NCBI GenBank assembly: GCA_001602455.1
Contig: CP012157.1
Span: forward strand, 2,599,733-2,663,732
Length of the DNA stretch: 64,000 nucleotides
Reading direction: 5' to 3'
From: Betaproteobacteria bacterium UKL13-2
GTDB lineage: Bacteria; Pseudomonadota; Gammaproteobacteria; Burkholderiales; Usitatibacteraceae
The position numbers and the translations under genes are program-made. Under the pieces are notes generated by a model, which ran no database searches, was not told the origin of the DNA, and saw only the letters and a program-made list of their open reading frames with translations. Shown here piece by piece: positions 35,168 to 43,384 of the stretch (position 1 is its first letter; each line of letters starts with the position of its first letter).

Positions 35168-35409
35168 ACCTGAATATTTCATGGGTCGCCCGATGTGTCG
35201 AGGGAGGTTGCCTCTGAACGAGTGGATAACCAAATTGGCACGTTCCACTTTTGCCGTTGATGCGGGCTGCACGTTCGCTCTCGGGCGATTGGACGGCGAT
35301 TTTCCGCCTTCCTCCCGAAGCATAGCTCGCTATGCTGTGGTCGGTCAGGCAAAAAATCGCTCGCCCACTCACCCACTTTCGAACGCGCCCCCATGAAATG
35401 TTCAGGTTA
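35166..35409. mobile_element. TAGCCTGAA-family element, 244-bp form (longest copy)
   Basis: The left end TAACCTGAATATTTCATGGG starts at 35166 and the right end CCCCATGAAATGTTCAGGTTA stops at 35409. Inside are TTCCACTTTTGCCGT, GATGCGGGCTGCACGTTCGC and about 80 bp absent from the 24.4 kb copy (GGACGGCGATTTTCCGCC, ATAGCTCGCTATGCTGTGG). Both ends meet TTAA. No transposase is encoded. The open frames across it are not genes. Confidence 0.75.
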
Positions 35410-35576
35410 ACGCGGCGTCATCAAACAACTGGCCACAAAACAAGCTGCAAAAAAACCTTGTAATTGCGCCGCGCTTGGATGAAACTTCCTGTCGCCCTCG
35501 CGGTCATACGCCCGCCAGTGGTTCAGGGCTTTCGGGGTTTCAAAATAGCCACTTAGACAAAAGCAAAGGAAAAATG

Positions 35577-36266
35577 ATGCAAAACGACCTACCCATCGCT
35601 TCTCCGTCGATTTCCACGCCAATTGGCGCGTCTGCCAACCGCGTGCTTCGCAACACCTATCTCCTCCTCTCCTTGACCATGGTGCCGACGGTTGTCGGCG
35701 CGGTATTGGGTCAAGCGCTCAACTTTAGTTTCTTTGCGGGATCACCCGTCTTAGGTTTTATCTTGTTCTTGGCGATCGCGTTCGGCTTTATGTATGGTAT
35801 TGAGCGCACCAAAAACAGCGCATGGGGTGTCGTCCTGTTGCTGGGCTTCACGTTTTTTATGGGCTTGTTACTGTCGGCGCTGATTGGTCGCACCCTCAAA
35901 CTTCCCAACGGTGGCCAGTTGATTGCGCTCGCTGCTGGCGGCACTGGGATCATTTTGTTCGGCATGGCAACGTTGGCGGCAACCATCAAACGCGATCTCA
36001 CAAACATGGGTAAGTTTTTGTTTGTCGGCGTGATCGTCCTGCTGGTGGCGTCGTTCGCGAATATCTTCTTCCAAATCCCTGCGCTCGCATTGACGCTGAT
36101 GGTGCTCGCGATCGGTATCTTCTCCGCCTTTTTGCTGTATGACATCAACCGCATCATCACCGGCGGTGAAACCAACTACATCAGCGCCACGCTCGCGATT
36201 TATCTTGATATCTACAACATTTTTTCCAACTTGTTGTCGCTGTTGGGTATTACCAGCCAAGACTAG
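35577..36266 (+). CDS. Bax inhibitor-1/YccA family membrane protein
   Basis: A 229-residue integral membrane protein with seven predicted helices, the Bax inhibitor-1 fold. It resembles YccA of E. coli, which modulates the FtsH protease. The family's conserved C-terminal part is FLLYDINRIITGGETNYISA with the Asp and Arg of the helix 7 region, then LAIYLDIYNIFSNLLSLLGI. ATG 35577 is 7 bp after AAGGA; the preceding ATG at 35574 is possible. It is followed by a strong bidirectional terminator. Confidence 0.92.
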   Translation: MQNDLPIASPSISTPIGASANRVLRNTYLLLSLTMVPTVVGAVLGQALNFSFFAGSPVLGFILFLAIAFGFMYGIERTKNSAWGVVLLLGFTFFMGLLLSALIGRTLKLPNGGQLIALAAGGTGIILFGMATLAATIKRDLTNMGKFLFVGVIVLLVASFANIFFQIPALALTLMVLAIGIFSAFLLYDINRIITGGETNYISATLAIYLDIYNIFSNLLSLLGITSQD

Positions 36267-36286
36267 ACTAATCTAGACTAATAGAT

Positions 36287-36319
36287 AAAAAAAACGGCCA
36301 CCATGGTGGCCGTTTTTTT
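36287..36319. terminator. Bidirectional terminator after the YccA-like gene
   Basis: The perfect palindrome ACGGCCACCATGGTGGCCGT is flanked by eight A on the left and seven T on the right, suited to the convergent YccA-like and rlmD genes. Confidence 0.95.
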
Positions 36320-36361
36320 ATGCGTCCGCATTAGCGCCTATTAGCTCGTATGCGCATCGAG

Positions 36362-36473
36362 CATTAGCAATCAAGCATTAGCAATCAAACATTAGCAATC
36401 AAACATTAGCAATCAAACATGAGCAATCAAACATGAGCCATCGAACATGGGTCGTCGCGCATGGGCCGTCGCA
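36362..36473. repeat. 14-bp tandem repeat, 8 copies, at the rlmD 3' end
   Basis: Units starting at 36362, 36376, 36390, 36404, 36418, 36432, 36446 and 36460. Units 1-4 are CATTAGCAATCAA(A/G); later ones drift to CATGAGCAATCAAA, CATGAGCCATCGAA and CATGGGTCGTCGCG. A ninth, CATTAGTTGTCTCG, runs into rlmD and contains its stop codon. The gradient runs from perfect copies far from the gene to diverged ones at the gene. Confidence 0.9.
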
Positions 36474-36475
36474 CA

Positions 36476-37876
36476 TTAGTTGTCTCGCTCAAAGACCGCG
36501 ATTGACTCCACATGCGCCGTATGTGGAAACATGTTTACCACCCCTGCGGCAATCAAGCGAAAGCCGTTGAGGTTCACCAACACATCTGCATCGCGTGCGA
36601 GCGTCGAAGGGCTGCATGACACGTAGACCACACGGTGGAGCGTCGGTCGCGCTTCACGCGTCAGTAATTTGCACACCTCGATGGCGCCGTCACGCGGTGG
36701 GTCGATCAGCATTTTGGTCACGGGGGGCACGCGCTGCATTGCGCTCTCTTGGTCAGTGTACAAATCAGCCGGGAAAAAGCTCGCCAGTGAACCTAGACCG
36801 TTGCGTCGCGCATTCTCCATTCCGCGGTCCGCTAATGACTGACTCCCCTCAATGCCGATCACCTTCGCGCCGCGTCTGGCGATCGGTAACGTGAAGTTAC
36901 CAAGGCCACAAAACAAGTCTGCCACGTGCTCGCCGGGTTGAGGGGCGAGTAAATCAATCGCCCGTTCGACCATCAGGCGGTTGACGCGGTGGTTCACTTG
37001 GGTAAATTCCGTCGGTCGAAACAGCAGCTCCAACTGAAACTCAGGCAGCAAGTAGGTGAGCTCAGACACATCGTGCGGATAAAACGGATAGGCGGTTTCA
37101 GGGCCTTTGGGTTGCAGCCACCATTGCAAGCGATGGCTCGCGCGATAGCGGTCGGCGAATGCGCAGAGTTTTGCCTCATCGCCAGGTGAAAGTGGCTCAA
37201 GATTACGCAGCACCAGTGCAGTCACGCGCTCGCCAACAGCGAGTTCGATTTGTGGCACTCGATCCTTAGCATCGAGCGCCGACATCAACTCCCGCAGCGG
37301 ATCAATCAACTGGCCAACGCCGCCCGCGAGCACTTCGCAGCGGTGCATATCGGCCACGAAACTCGACTTCCGTTCGCGGAAACCGACCAGCACTCCCCCC
37401 TTTTTTGCGACGTAATGCACCGACAGTCGTGCACGGTGCCGATATTCCCACGGCGACGCATAGATCGGCGGCAAAATCCGCTCAGGCTTGACCTTGCCAA
37501 TACGCCGCAGATTGTCCTCAAGCACACGCTGCTTCGAGGCGACTTGTAAGGACAAATTAGCGTGTTGCAGTGCGCATCCGCCACAAATTTCAAAATGGCC
37601 ACATTTCGGGCTGATGCGGTCAGACGAGGCTCGCTGAATGTTGAGCAGCGCTGCCGTCTCAAAGTGTTTTTTCTTCCTTGCGGGGCGGTACTCGACCCGC
37701 TCGCTTGGGAGCGCCCCCTCAATAAAGAGCACCTTGCCATCGACATGGGCAACACCTCTGCCCTCATGGTCGAGCGATTCAATGGTCGCGACGTGCTGCG
37801 TTGGCGCGTTCGTGCGTGACTCGACCGCTGCCCCGCTTATGCCGGGCGGATTATCGGTAGTTTCGGAGGATGACAT
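36476..37876 (-). CDS. rlmD: 23S rRNA (uracil-1939-C5)-methyltransferase RlmD
   Basis: A 466-residue RNA methyltransferase. A TRAM domain (ATIESLDHEGRGVAHVDGK) is followed by the four Cys of the [4Fe-4S] cluster (ISPKCGHFEICGGCALQH and CEVLAG), the SAM-binding VADLFCGLGNFTLPIARRG, FRPTEFTQVNH, DPPRDGA, and the catalytic Cys in VYVSCSPSTLARD. It methylates U1939 of 23S rRNA. I chose ATG 37876; GTG 37897 would add seven residues; neither has a clear ribosome site. The 3' flank is a tandem repeat. Confidence 0.93.
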   Translation of the reverse strand: MSSSETTDNPPGISGAAVESRTNAPTQHVATIESLDHEGRGVAHVDGKVLFIEGALPSERVEYRPARKKKHFETAALLNIQRASSDRISPKCGHFEICGGCALQHANLSLQVASKQRVLEDNLRRIGKVKPERILPPIYASPWEYRHRARLSVHYVAKKGGVLVGFRERKSSFVADMHRCEVLAGGVGQLIDPLRELMSALDAKDRVPQIELAVGERVTALVLRNLEPLSPGDEAKLCAFADRYRASHRLQWWLQPKGPETAYPFYPHDVSELTYLLPEFQLELLFRPTEFTQVNHRVNRLMVERAIDLLAPQPGEHVADLFCGLGNFTLPIARRGAKVIGIEGSQSLADRGMENARRNGLGSLASFFPADLYTDQESAMQRVPPVTKMLIDPPRDGAIEVCKLLTREARPTLHRVVYVSCSPSTLARDADVLVNLNGFRLIAAGVVNMFPHTAHVESIAVFERDN

Positions 37877-37897
37877 GGCGATAGATTTGCTCGACAC

Positions 37898-38229
37898 AGT
37901 GTGGCTCTTTTTTGATCGCGAGGGTTAGCCTGAATATTTCATGGTTTGCTCGCGACTTCGAGGCATGCAGTATTCAGGCTCGTATTATCAACCGGTTCTT
38001 TACTGACTACGGCCGCACTGCAAGCAAACCATTCACCACATCAACAAGCCGCGGGGGGATGGGGGACAAATAGCGGACACGCGAGCTTGGCTTGCCACTG
38101 CTCCTCATCTCGCTTTTGCCAGTGCTCTTTGCCTCGCTTTTGCCAGTGCTCTTTGCCCCATCCCCACCCCCACCCTAACCCTTCCCTTGAAGGGGAGGGA
38201 ATCAAACCCTGCCTCCCCTTGAAGCCCCG
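37898..38229. other. Intergenic region between glpD and rlmD with three repeats
   Basis: It holds a TAGCCTGAA-family element (37926-37981), a 24-bp tandem duplication (38109-38132, 38133-38156; unit includes GCTTTTGCCAGTGCTCTTT) with a third diverged copy before it, and a hairpin CCCTTCCCTTGAAGGGGAGGG (about 38184-38204) that may terminate glpD transcription. No gene is visible. Confidence 0.7.
37926..37981. mobile_element. TAGCCTGAA-family element, 56-bp form
   Basis: Left end TAGCCTGAATATTTCATGG (37926-37944); right end GTATTCAGGCT (to about 37980). The interior is unlike the other copies (TTTGCTCGCGACTTCGAGGC). It lies upstream of rlmD and does not touch a gene end. Confidence 0.65.
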
Positions 38230-39756
38230 TCACTGCTTGAGTTTGCCCTCAATAAATGCCGCAGCGCGAGCACGCTCGTCGTCATCCATATGCAGACCAC
38301 ACTTAGTGCGCCGCCAGAGAATATCTTCCGCCGAGGCTGCCCACTCATCGCGAATCAGAAATTCAATCTCGCGCTCGCACAACAAGTTGAGCCCCGACCC
38401 AAAGATCTCTCCCATGTCCGCGACGTTGCGTACGCCGCGCAGTATGCTGGCCGCCCGATCACCATGGCGATATACCAAGCGCCGAATGTAGTCCGGCGGA
38501 ACGCCAGAATGTTTTGGGATGAGTGAGCGTGCGTAGTTGTCAACACCGGTATCAAAATCCGCATAACCTTCCAGGTCTCCGCCCGGCAGCGCCACACTGC
38601 CCGTCCACGCGCCGCGCATCGCTGGCAAGTGCGGTGCCATCGTCTCTAGTGCGCGTTCCGCCAGACGTCGGTAGGTGGTGAGTTTGCCGCCGAACACCGA
38701 GAGCAACGGCAGCTTGCCTTCGACGTGATCAAGTTTCAAGACATAGTCGCGTGTGATTTTGCTGGCGTTGGCTTCACCATCGTCGTACAGCGGCCGCACA
38801 CCGGCGTATGACCACACCACATCGCGTGCAAACAGCGGTTGGGCGAGAAAGCGGTTTACCGCCCCCAGCAGATATGCGGTTTCTTCCTCGGAGATCGAAG
38901 GCGTTTCGTTGGCATCACTCACCAATACGTCAGTCGTGCCGATTAACGAATAACGCCCTTCATACGGAATCACAAACACGACACGACCATCTGCCGTCTG
39001 CAACAGATAAGCGTGATCAAATTCGTGAACACGCGGCACGATGATGTGACTGCCCTTGACCAAACGCACCGTTGCCGCGGTTTCGATTTTGAATGCCCCA
39101 TCGAGGACTTGTTTGACCCACGGGCCGGCGGCATTCACCACGGCATTTGCATACACTGTTGTGGTGGTGGAGGATGCGCCGCCGTCCTGCGACAAACTCA
39201 AACACCAGCGATTAGCTTCACGTTGTGCACCGATGAGTGCAGTGCGAGTTCGTACCTCAGCACCCAGCTCACGCGCAGAGACGGCGTTCAACACCGTCAA
39301 CCTTGCGTCGTCAACCTGCGCATCGGAATAGACAAACCCCCGTGTAATTTTGGGTGACAGCGCGGCGTTGAAATTGTGATCGGGAAAGCGCAGGCCACGC
39401 GAGCGTAGCATCGATTGTTTGCCGCCGATGTAGTCATACAAAAACAGGCCCGCACGAATCATCCACGCCGGCCGCATCTCACGGTCGTGTGGCAACACAA
39501 ACTGCATGGGACGAATGAGATGCGGTGCCAGCTTTAGCAATACCTCGCGCTCTTGCAGGGACTCGCGCACCAGCCGGAACTCGTACTGCTCCAAATAGCG
39601 CAGCCCACCGTGAATGAGTTTGGTGCTCCAATTGCTGGTGGCGCTGGCAAGATCGTACTGCTCCACGAGCAACACCGATAAGCCGCGACCCGCCGCGTCT
39701 CGCGCAATGCCGCAACCGTTAATGCCGCCGCCGATGATGGCGAGGTCGTATGTCAT
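38230..39756 (-). CDS. glpD: Aerobic glycerol-3-phosphate dehydrogenase
   Basis: A 508-residue FAD enzyme on the inner membrane face that oxidises glycerol 3-phosphate to dihydroxyacetone phosphate, passing electrons to quinone. The N-terminal FAD motif is DLAIIGGGINGCGIARDAAG; other hallmarks are SNWSTKLIHGGLRYLEQYEF, FVIPYEGRYSLIGTTDV, YAGVRPLYDD and FGGKLTTYRRLAE. It is 3 bp downstream of nudF and ends a minus-strand series after nuo. Confidence 0.95.
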   Translation of the reverse strand: MTYDLAIIGGGINGCGIARDAAGRGLSVLLVEQYDLASATSNWSTKLIHGGLRYLEQYEFRLVRESLQEREVLLKLAPHLIRPMQFVLPHDREMRPAWMIRAGLFLYDYIGGKQSMLRSRGLRFPDHNFNAALSPKITRGFVYSDAQVDDARLTVLNAVSARELGAEVRTRTALIGAQREANRWCLSLSQDGGASSTTTTVYANAVVNAAGPWVKQVLDGAFKIETAATVRLVKGSHIIVPRVHEFDHAYLLQTADGRVVFVIPYEGRYSLIGTTDVLVSDANETPSISEEETAYLLGAVNRFLAQPLFARDVVWSYAGVRPLYDDGEANASKITRDYVLKLDHVEGKLPLLSVFGGKLTTYRRLAERALETMAPHLPAMRGAWTGSVALPGGDLEGYADFDTGVDNYARSLIPKHSGVPPDYIRRLVYRHGDRAASILRGVRNVADMGEIFGSGLNLLCEREIEFLIRDEWAASAEDILWRRTKCGLHMDDDERARAAAFIEGKLKQ

Positions 39757-39759
39757 GAC

Positions 39760-40341
39760 CTACATCCAACGATCGCGAAACCGATCGAGCCACAACAAGG
39801 AAAACGCGGTTTTGGTGTCGGTGATCTCGCCACAGCCAACCCGCGCAACCGCATCCGATAATGACATGGTGAACACTTCAAGAAACTCGCCCTCGTCACG
39901 CTGATGGCCGACAAATTTCACATCCTTGGCGATATACAGCTCGATGTGTTCGTTGGCGTAACCAATGGTCGGATGCATGGTGAGTGCGTGCTGCCAGCTT
40001 TCCGAAACGTAGCCAGTCTCTTCAAGTAGCTCGCGTCGGGCCGTCTCAAGCGGCGCTTCACCGGCGTCGATCTTACCGGCAGGAAGCTCTAGGAAGTGTT
40101 TACCGACCGGATAACGATACTGGTGTTCGAACACCAGCGTGTCGATGTCTAGGAACGCGGCAATCACCACCGCCCCTGGGTGTTGCACATATTCGCGATG
40201 TGATTCCGAGCCATCCGGCAATCGCACACGATCGGTGTGCATACGAATGAATTTACCTTCGACAACCTGTTCGGTCTCGATGTGATGCTCAGTTAGATCA
40301 GGAAACGTCGGTAGCACAGGCAAATCAGACGGCGCGGCCAC
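39760..40341 (-). CDS. nudF: NUDIX hydrolase, ADP-ribose pyrophosphatase type
   Basis: A 193-residue hydrolase with the complete Nudix box GKIDAGEAPLETARRELLEE followed by TGY (about residues 88-110). The region before it (VQHPGAVVIAAFLDIDTLVF) and after it (YANEHIELYIAKDV) match the ADP-ribose pyrophosphatase subfamily, which splits ADP-ribose into AMP and ribose 5-phosphate. It starts with GTG 40341, 9 bp after the nuoN stop, and may be part of the nuo unit. Confidence 0.88.
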   Translation of the reverse strand: MAAPSDLPVLPTFPDLTEHHIETEQVVEGKFIRMHTDRVRLPDGSESHREYVQHPGAVVIAAFLDIDTLVFEHQYRYPVGKHFLELPAGKIDAGEAPLETARRELLEETGYVSESWQHALTMHPTIGYANEHIELYIAKDVKFVGHQRDEGEFLEVFTMSLSDAVARVGCGEITDTKTAFSLLWLDRFRDRWM

Positions 40342-40350
40342 CTGACAACC

Positions 40351-41811
40351 TTACAGCGTTTTCTGGATAGCGCTAAGGCAAAGCCCCATCAGCCCCGCAC
40401 CCGGCAAGAGACCAATGAGCAACACCGCAAAGGCGTTCACGCCCAGCAGGGTACGCATTGCCTGTCCGGCGATGATCGGCGAATTGTCGACCGGCGCGTC
40501 CATGTACATCAGCTTCACGACCCGCAGGTAGTAGAAGGCACCGATCACACTCATCAATACCGCGTAAACCACCAGCCAGGTGAAGTCGGCTTGTAACACC
40601 GCCTCAAGTACAGAGAGCTTGGCAAAGAAACCCACAAACGGCGGAATACCGGCCATCGAGAACATCATCACCAGCATCAGGAAGGCCACCCACGGCGAGC
40701 GTTGGTTTAAGCCCTTCAGGTCATCGAGTTCCTCAGCTTCGAACCCCTCGCGAGAGAGCAGCATGATGATGCCGAAGACACCGAGGGACATCAAGGCGTA
40801 GGAAATGATGTAGAACATCGATGCGGCGTAACCGTTCTTGGTGCCGGCCAGCAAGCCGAGCAACAAGAAACCCATGTGTGAGATGGTGGAATACGCCAAC
40901 ATCCGTTTCAAGTTGGTCTGCGCAATCGCGATGATGTTGCCGACAGCGAGTGAGGCCACCGCAAGAATCACCAACATGCCCTGCCAATCGTTCGCCGCGC
41001 CGGCCAACCCATCGCCAAGAATACGAATGGTAAAACCAAAGGCGGCGATCTTGGAGGCGGAGCCGATAAACATCGTCATCGGTGTTGGCGCGCCTTGGTA
41101 CACGTCCGGCACCCACATATGAAACGGCACCACACCGAGCTTAAACGCCAATCCCGCCACGACGAACACAAGGCCGAAGGTGATAAGCGGATCGTTGGCG
41201 CGTGAAAATTCAATGGTCTTGGCAATGACGGCGACGTCGAGTGATCCGGTGCCGCCATAGACCATCGACATACCGTAGAGCAGCAAGCCGGACGCCAGCG
41301 CCCCGAGAATGAAGTACTTCATCGCCGCTTCGGTGGAGGTTGCCGAATCACGATTCAACGCAACCATCGTATAGGTGGAGAGTGCCAGGATTTCCAAGCC
41401 GAGGTACAGCAATACAAAGTGATTGGCCGAGACCATGATCATCATGCCGAGTGTGGCGAACAACATCAACAACACAAACTCACCAGTGAACAGCTTACGC
41501 TTCTCAAGATAGTCACGGCTGTAAACCATCAACACACCAACTGAGAGCAGTAGCGCCACTTTGAGCACCGCCGCCATGGCATCGGCGACAAACATATTCG
41601 AAAAGGCGACACGCGGCCCGTCGCCCATCAGATAGGCATAAAAAACAACGATGTTGATGACGATGAACAGCAGGACCAGCGACAACAATAATAGGTTCGT
41701 TGCTTTGTTGACCTGTTTGCCAAACAGGTCATAGGCCATGATGGCGAAAATGCCGAGTAGCAAAACCAGCTCGGGAAGCGCTAGTGCGAAGTGGATTTGG
41801 GAGAAAGTCAT
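40351..41811 (-). CDS. nuoN: NADH-quinone oxidoreductase subunit N
   Basis: A 486-residue membrane subunit of complex I with about 14 helices, an antiporter-like proton channel. Recognisable are LILGALASGLLLYGMSMVYG, KLGVVPFHMWVPDVYQGAPT with the channel Lys, and KRMLAYSTISHMGFLLLGL. It is the last subunit gene of the nuo operon, 12 bp after nuoM. Confidence 0.97.
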   Translation of the reverse strand: MTFSQIHFALALPELVLLLGIFAIMAYDLFGKQVNKATNLLLLSLVLLFIVINIVVFYAYLMGDGPRVAFSNMFVADAMAAVLKVALLLSVGVLMVYSRDYLEKRKLFTGEFVLLMLFATLGMMIMVSANHFVLLYLGLEILALSTYTMVALNRDSATSTEAAMKYFILGALASGLLLYGMSMVYGGTGSLDVAVIAKTIEFSRANDPLITFGLVFVVAGLAFKLGVVPFHMWVPDVYQGAPTPMTMFIGSASKIAAFGFTIRILGDGLAGAANDWQGMLVILAVASLAVGNIIAIAQTNLKRMLAYSTISHMGFLLLGLLAGTKNGYAASMFYIISYALMSLGVFGIIMLLSREGFEAEELDDLKGLNQRSPWVAFLMLVMMFSMAGIPPFVGFFAKLSVLEAVLQADFTWLVVYAVLMSVIGAFYYLRVVKLMYMDAPVDNSPIIAGQAMRTLLGVNAFAVLLIGLLPGAGLMGLCLSAIQKTL

Positions 41812-41823
41812 TTGCGGAACCCG

Positions 41824-43311
41824 TTAGTTGAGCTTGCCGAGCGAAACATGCTGCAACAACGCATCAACCGATACATGCATCACATCCGTGAAGGGCTTCG
41901 GATACAGGCCCATAAACAACACCAGTAGCGCCAGCACCGCGAGAATCGTCATCTCACGGGCATTGATGTCGGTCAGGGTGCGTACGTTGTCGTTGGCGAT
42001 GTCACCAAAGATCACACGCTTGACCATCCAAAGCGAATAAGCCGCGCCCAAGATCAGGGTTGTTGATGCCACAAAGGCGAACCAGAAATTCACCTTCATC
42101 GCGCCGAGGATGACCATGAACTCACCCACAAACCCGGAGGTCGCGGGCAGACCGGAATTGGCCATCGCGAACAACACCGCAAAAAACGCAAACTTCGGCA
42201 TGGTATTCACCACACCACCATAGGCAGAAATCTCACGCGAGTGTACCCGGTCGTACAACACACCAATACACAGGAACATCGCCGCCGAGATAAATCCGTG
42301 CGAAATCATCTGTACCAGCCCGCCCTCGACCCCCTGGCTGTTGAACAGGAAGAAGCCCAGCGTGACAAAGCCCATGTGTGAAATGGATGAATACGCCACC
42401 AGCTTTTTCATGTCGGCCTGCACCAACGCAACTAGGCCGATATAGACCACCGCGATCAGCGACAGCGCGATCATGAATCCCGCCAAGGCGTGGCTCGCGT
42501 CCGGCGCGATCGGCATATTGAAGCGCAAGAAACCATACGCACCGATTTTGAGTGTGATGGCCGCCAGAATGACCGAGCCGCCGGTAGGCGCTTCAACGTG
42601 TGCGTCCGGCAACCAAGTGTGCACTGGCCACATTGGCACTTTCACCGCGAACGACGCAAAGAAAGCGAGGAAGATCAGCGTCTGCGCGGTGATGCCCAGC
42701 GGGACACGGTGGTAATCGATGATGTCAAAACTGCCGTTAGTGACGTTGTAGAGATAAATCAGCGCAGCCAACATCAACAACGAGCCCAACAATGTGTAGA
42801 GGAAGAACTTAACAGCGGCGTAGACCCTGCGCGGCCCGCCCCAGATACCGATGATGAGGAACATCGGGATCAGCATTGCTTCGAAGAACAAGTAAAACAA
42901 AATCGCGTCGGTCGCGGCAAACACACCGTTAATCAAACCCGACATGATCAGGAACGACGCCAGATACTGCGACACCTTCTCTTGGATGACTTCCCACGAC
43001 GCGGCGATAACGAGGATGGTGGTGAAGCTATTGAGCAATACAAACAGCATCGAAATGCCGTCCACGCCCAGCGCATAGTGAATGTTGTAACGCGGAATCC
43101 ACACCGAGCGTTCAACAAACTGCATGGCCGCGCTGGCATTGTCGAAGCCGACCCACAAGGGGATCGCCACCAGCAAACCAAGAATACTGCCCACCAACGC
43201 CACGGCGCGTGCCATTGGTTTTTGCGATTCGTGGTTAAGGAACAACACCAAGATGCCCGCGATGATGGGCACCCAGATGGTCAAACTCAAGATGTAGGAA
43301 CTTGTTTGCAT
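41824..43311 (-). CDS. nuoM: NADH-quinone oxidoreductase subunit M
   Basis: A 495-residue antiporter-like membrane subunit. Landmarks are YALGVDGISMLFVLLNSF, FYLFFEAMLIPMFLIIGIWG with the channel Glu, AVKVPMWPVHTWLPDAHVEA and MKKLVAYSSISHMGFVTLG. A long open frame on the opposite strand is a codon-bias shadow. The gap to nuoL contains a 23-bp direct duplication. Confidence 0.97.
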   Translation of the reverse strand: MQTSSYILSLTIWVPIIAGILVLFLNHESQKPMARAVALVGSILGLLVAIPLWVGFDNASAAMQFVERSVWIPRYNIHYALGVDGISMLFVLLNSFTTILVIAASWEVIQEKVSQYLASFLIMSGLINGVFAATDAILFYLFFEAMLIPMFLIIGIWGGPRRVYAAVKFFLYTLLGSLLMLAALIYLYNVTNGSFDIIDYHRVPLGITAQTLIFLAFFASFAVKVPMWPVHTWLPDAHVEAPTGGSVILAAITLKIGAYGFLRFNMPIAPDASHALAGFMIALSLIAVVYIGLVALVQADMKKLVAYSSISHMGFVTLGFFLFNSQGVEGGLVQMISHGFISAAMFLCIGVLYDRVHSREISAYGGVVNTMPKFAFFAVLFAMANSGLPATSGFVGEFMVILGAMKVNFWFAFVASTTLILGAAYSLWMVKRVIFGDIANDNVRTLTDINAREMTILAVLALLVLFMGLYPKPFTDVMHVSVDALLQHVSLGKLN

Positions 43312-43331
43312 TGTTGTTTTCTTCGTCCGCT

Positions 43332-43377
43332 GTGTGACAGCAACTCACACACAAGTGTGACAGCAACTCACACACAA
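43332..43377. repeat. 23-bp tandem duplication between nuoL and nuoM
   Basis: Two perfect adjacent copies (43332-43354, 43355-43377) of a unit containing GTGTGACAGCAACTCACACA. Each unit is itself partly palindromic (GTGTGA/TCACAC), so in the transcript each could fold, 20 bp before the nuoM start. Confidence 0.9.
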
Positions 43378-43384
43378 CGGCGTT

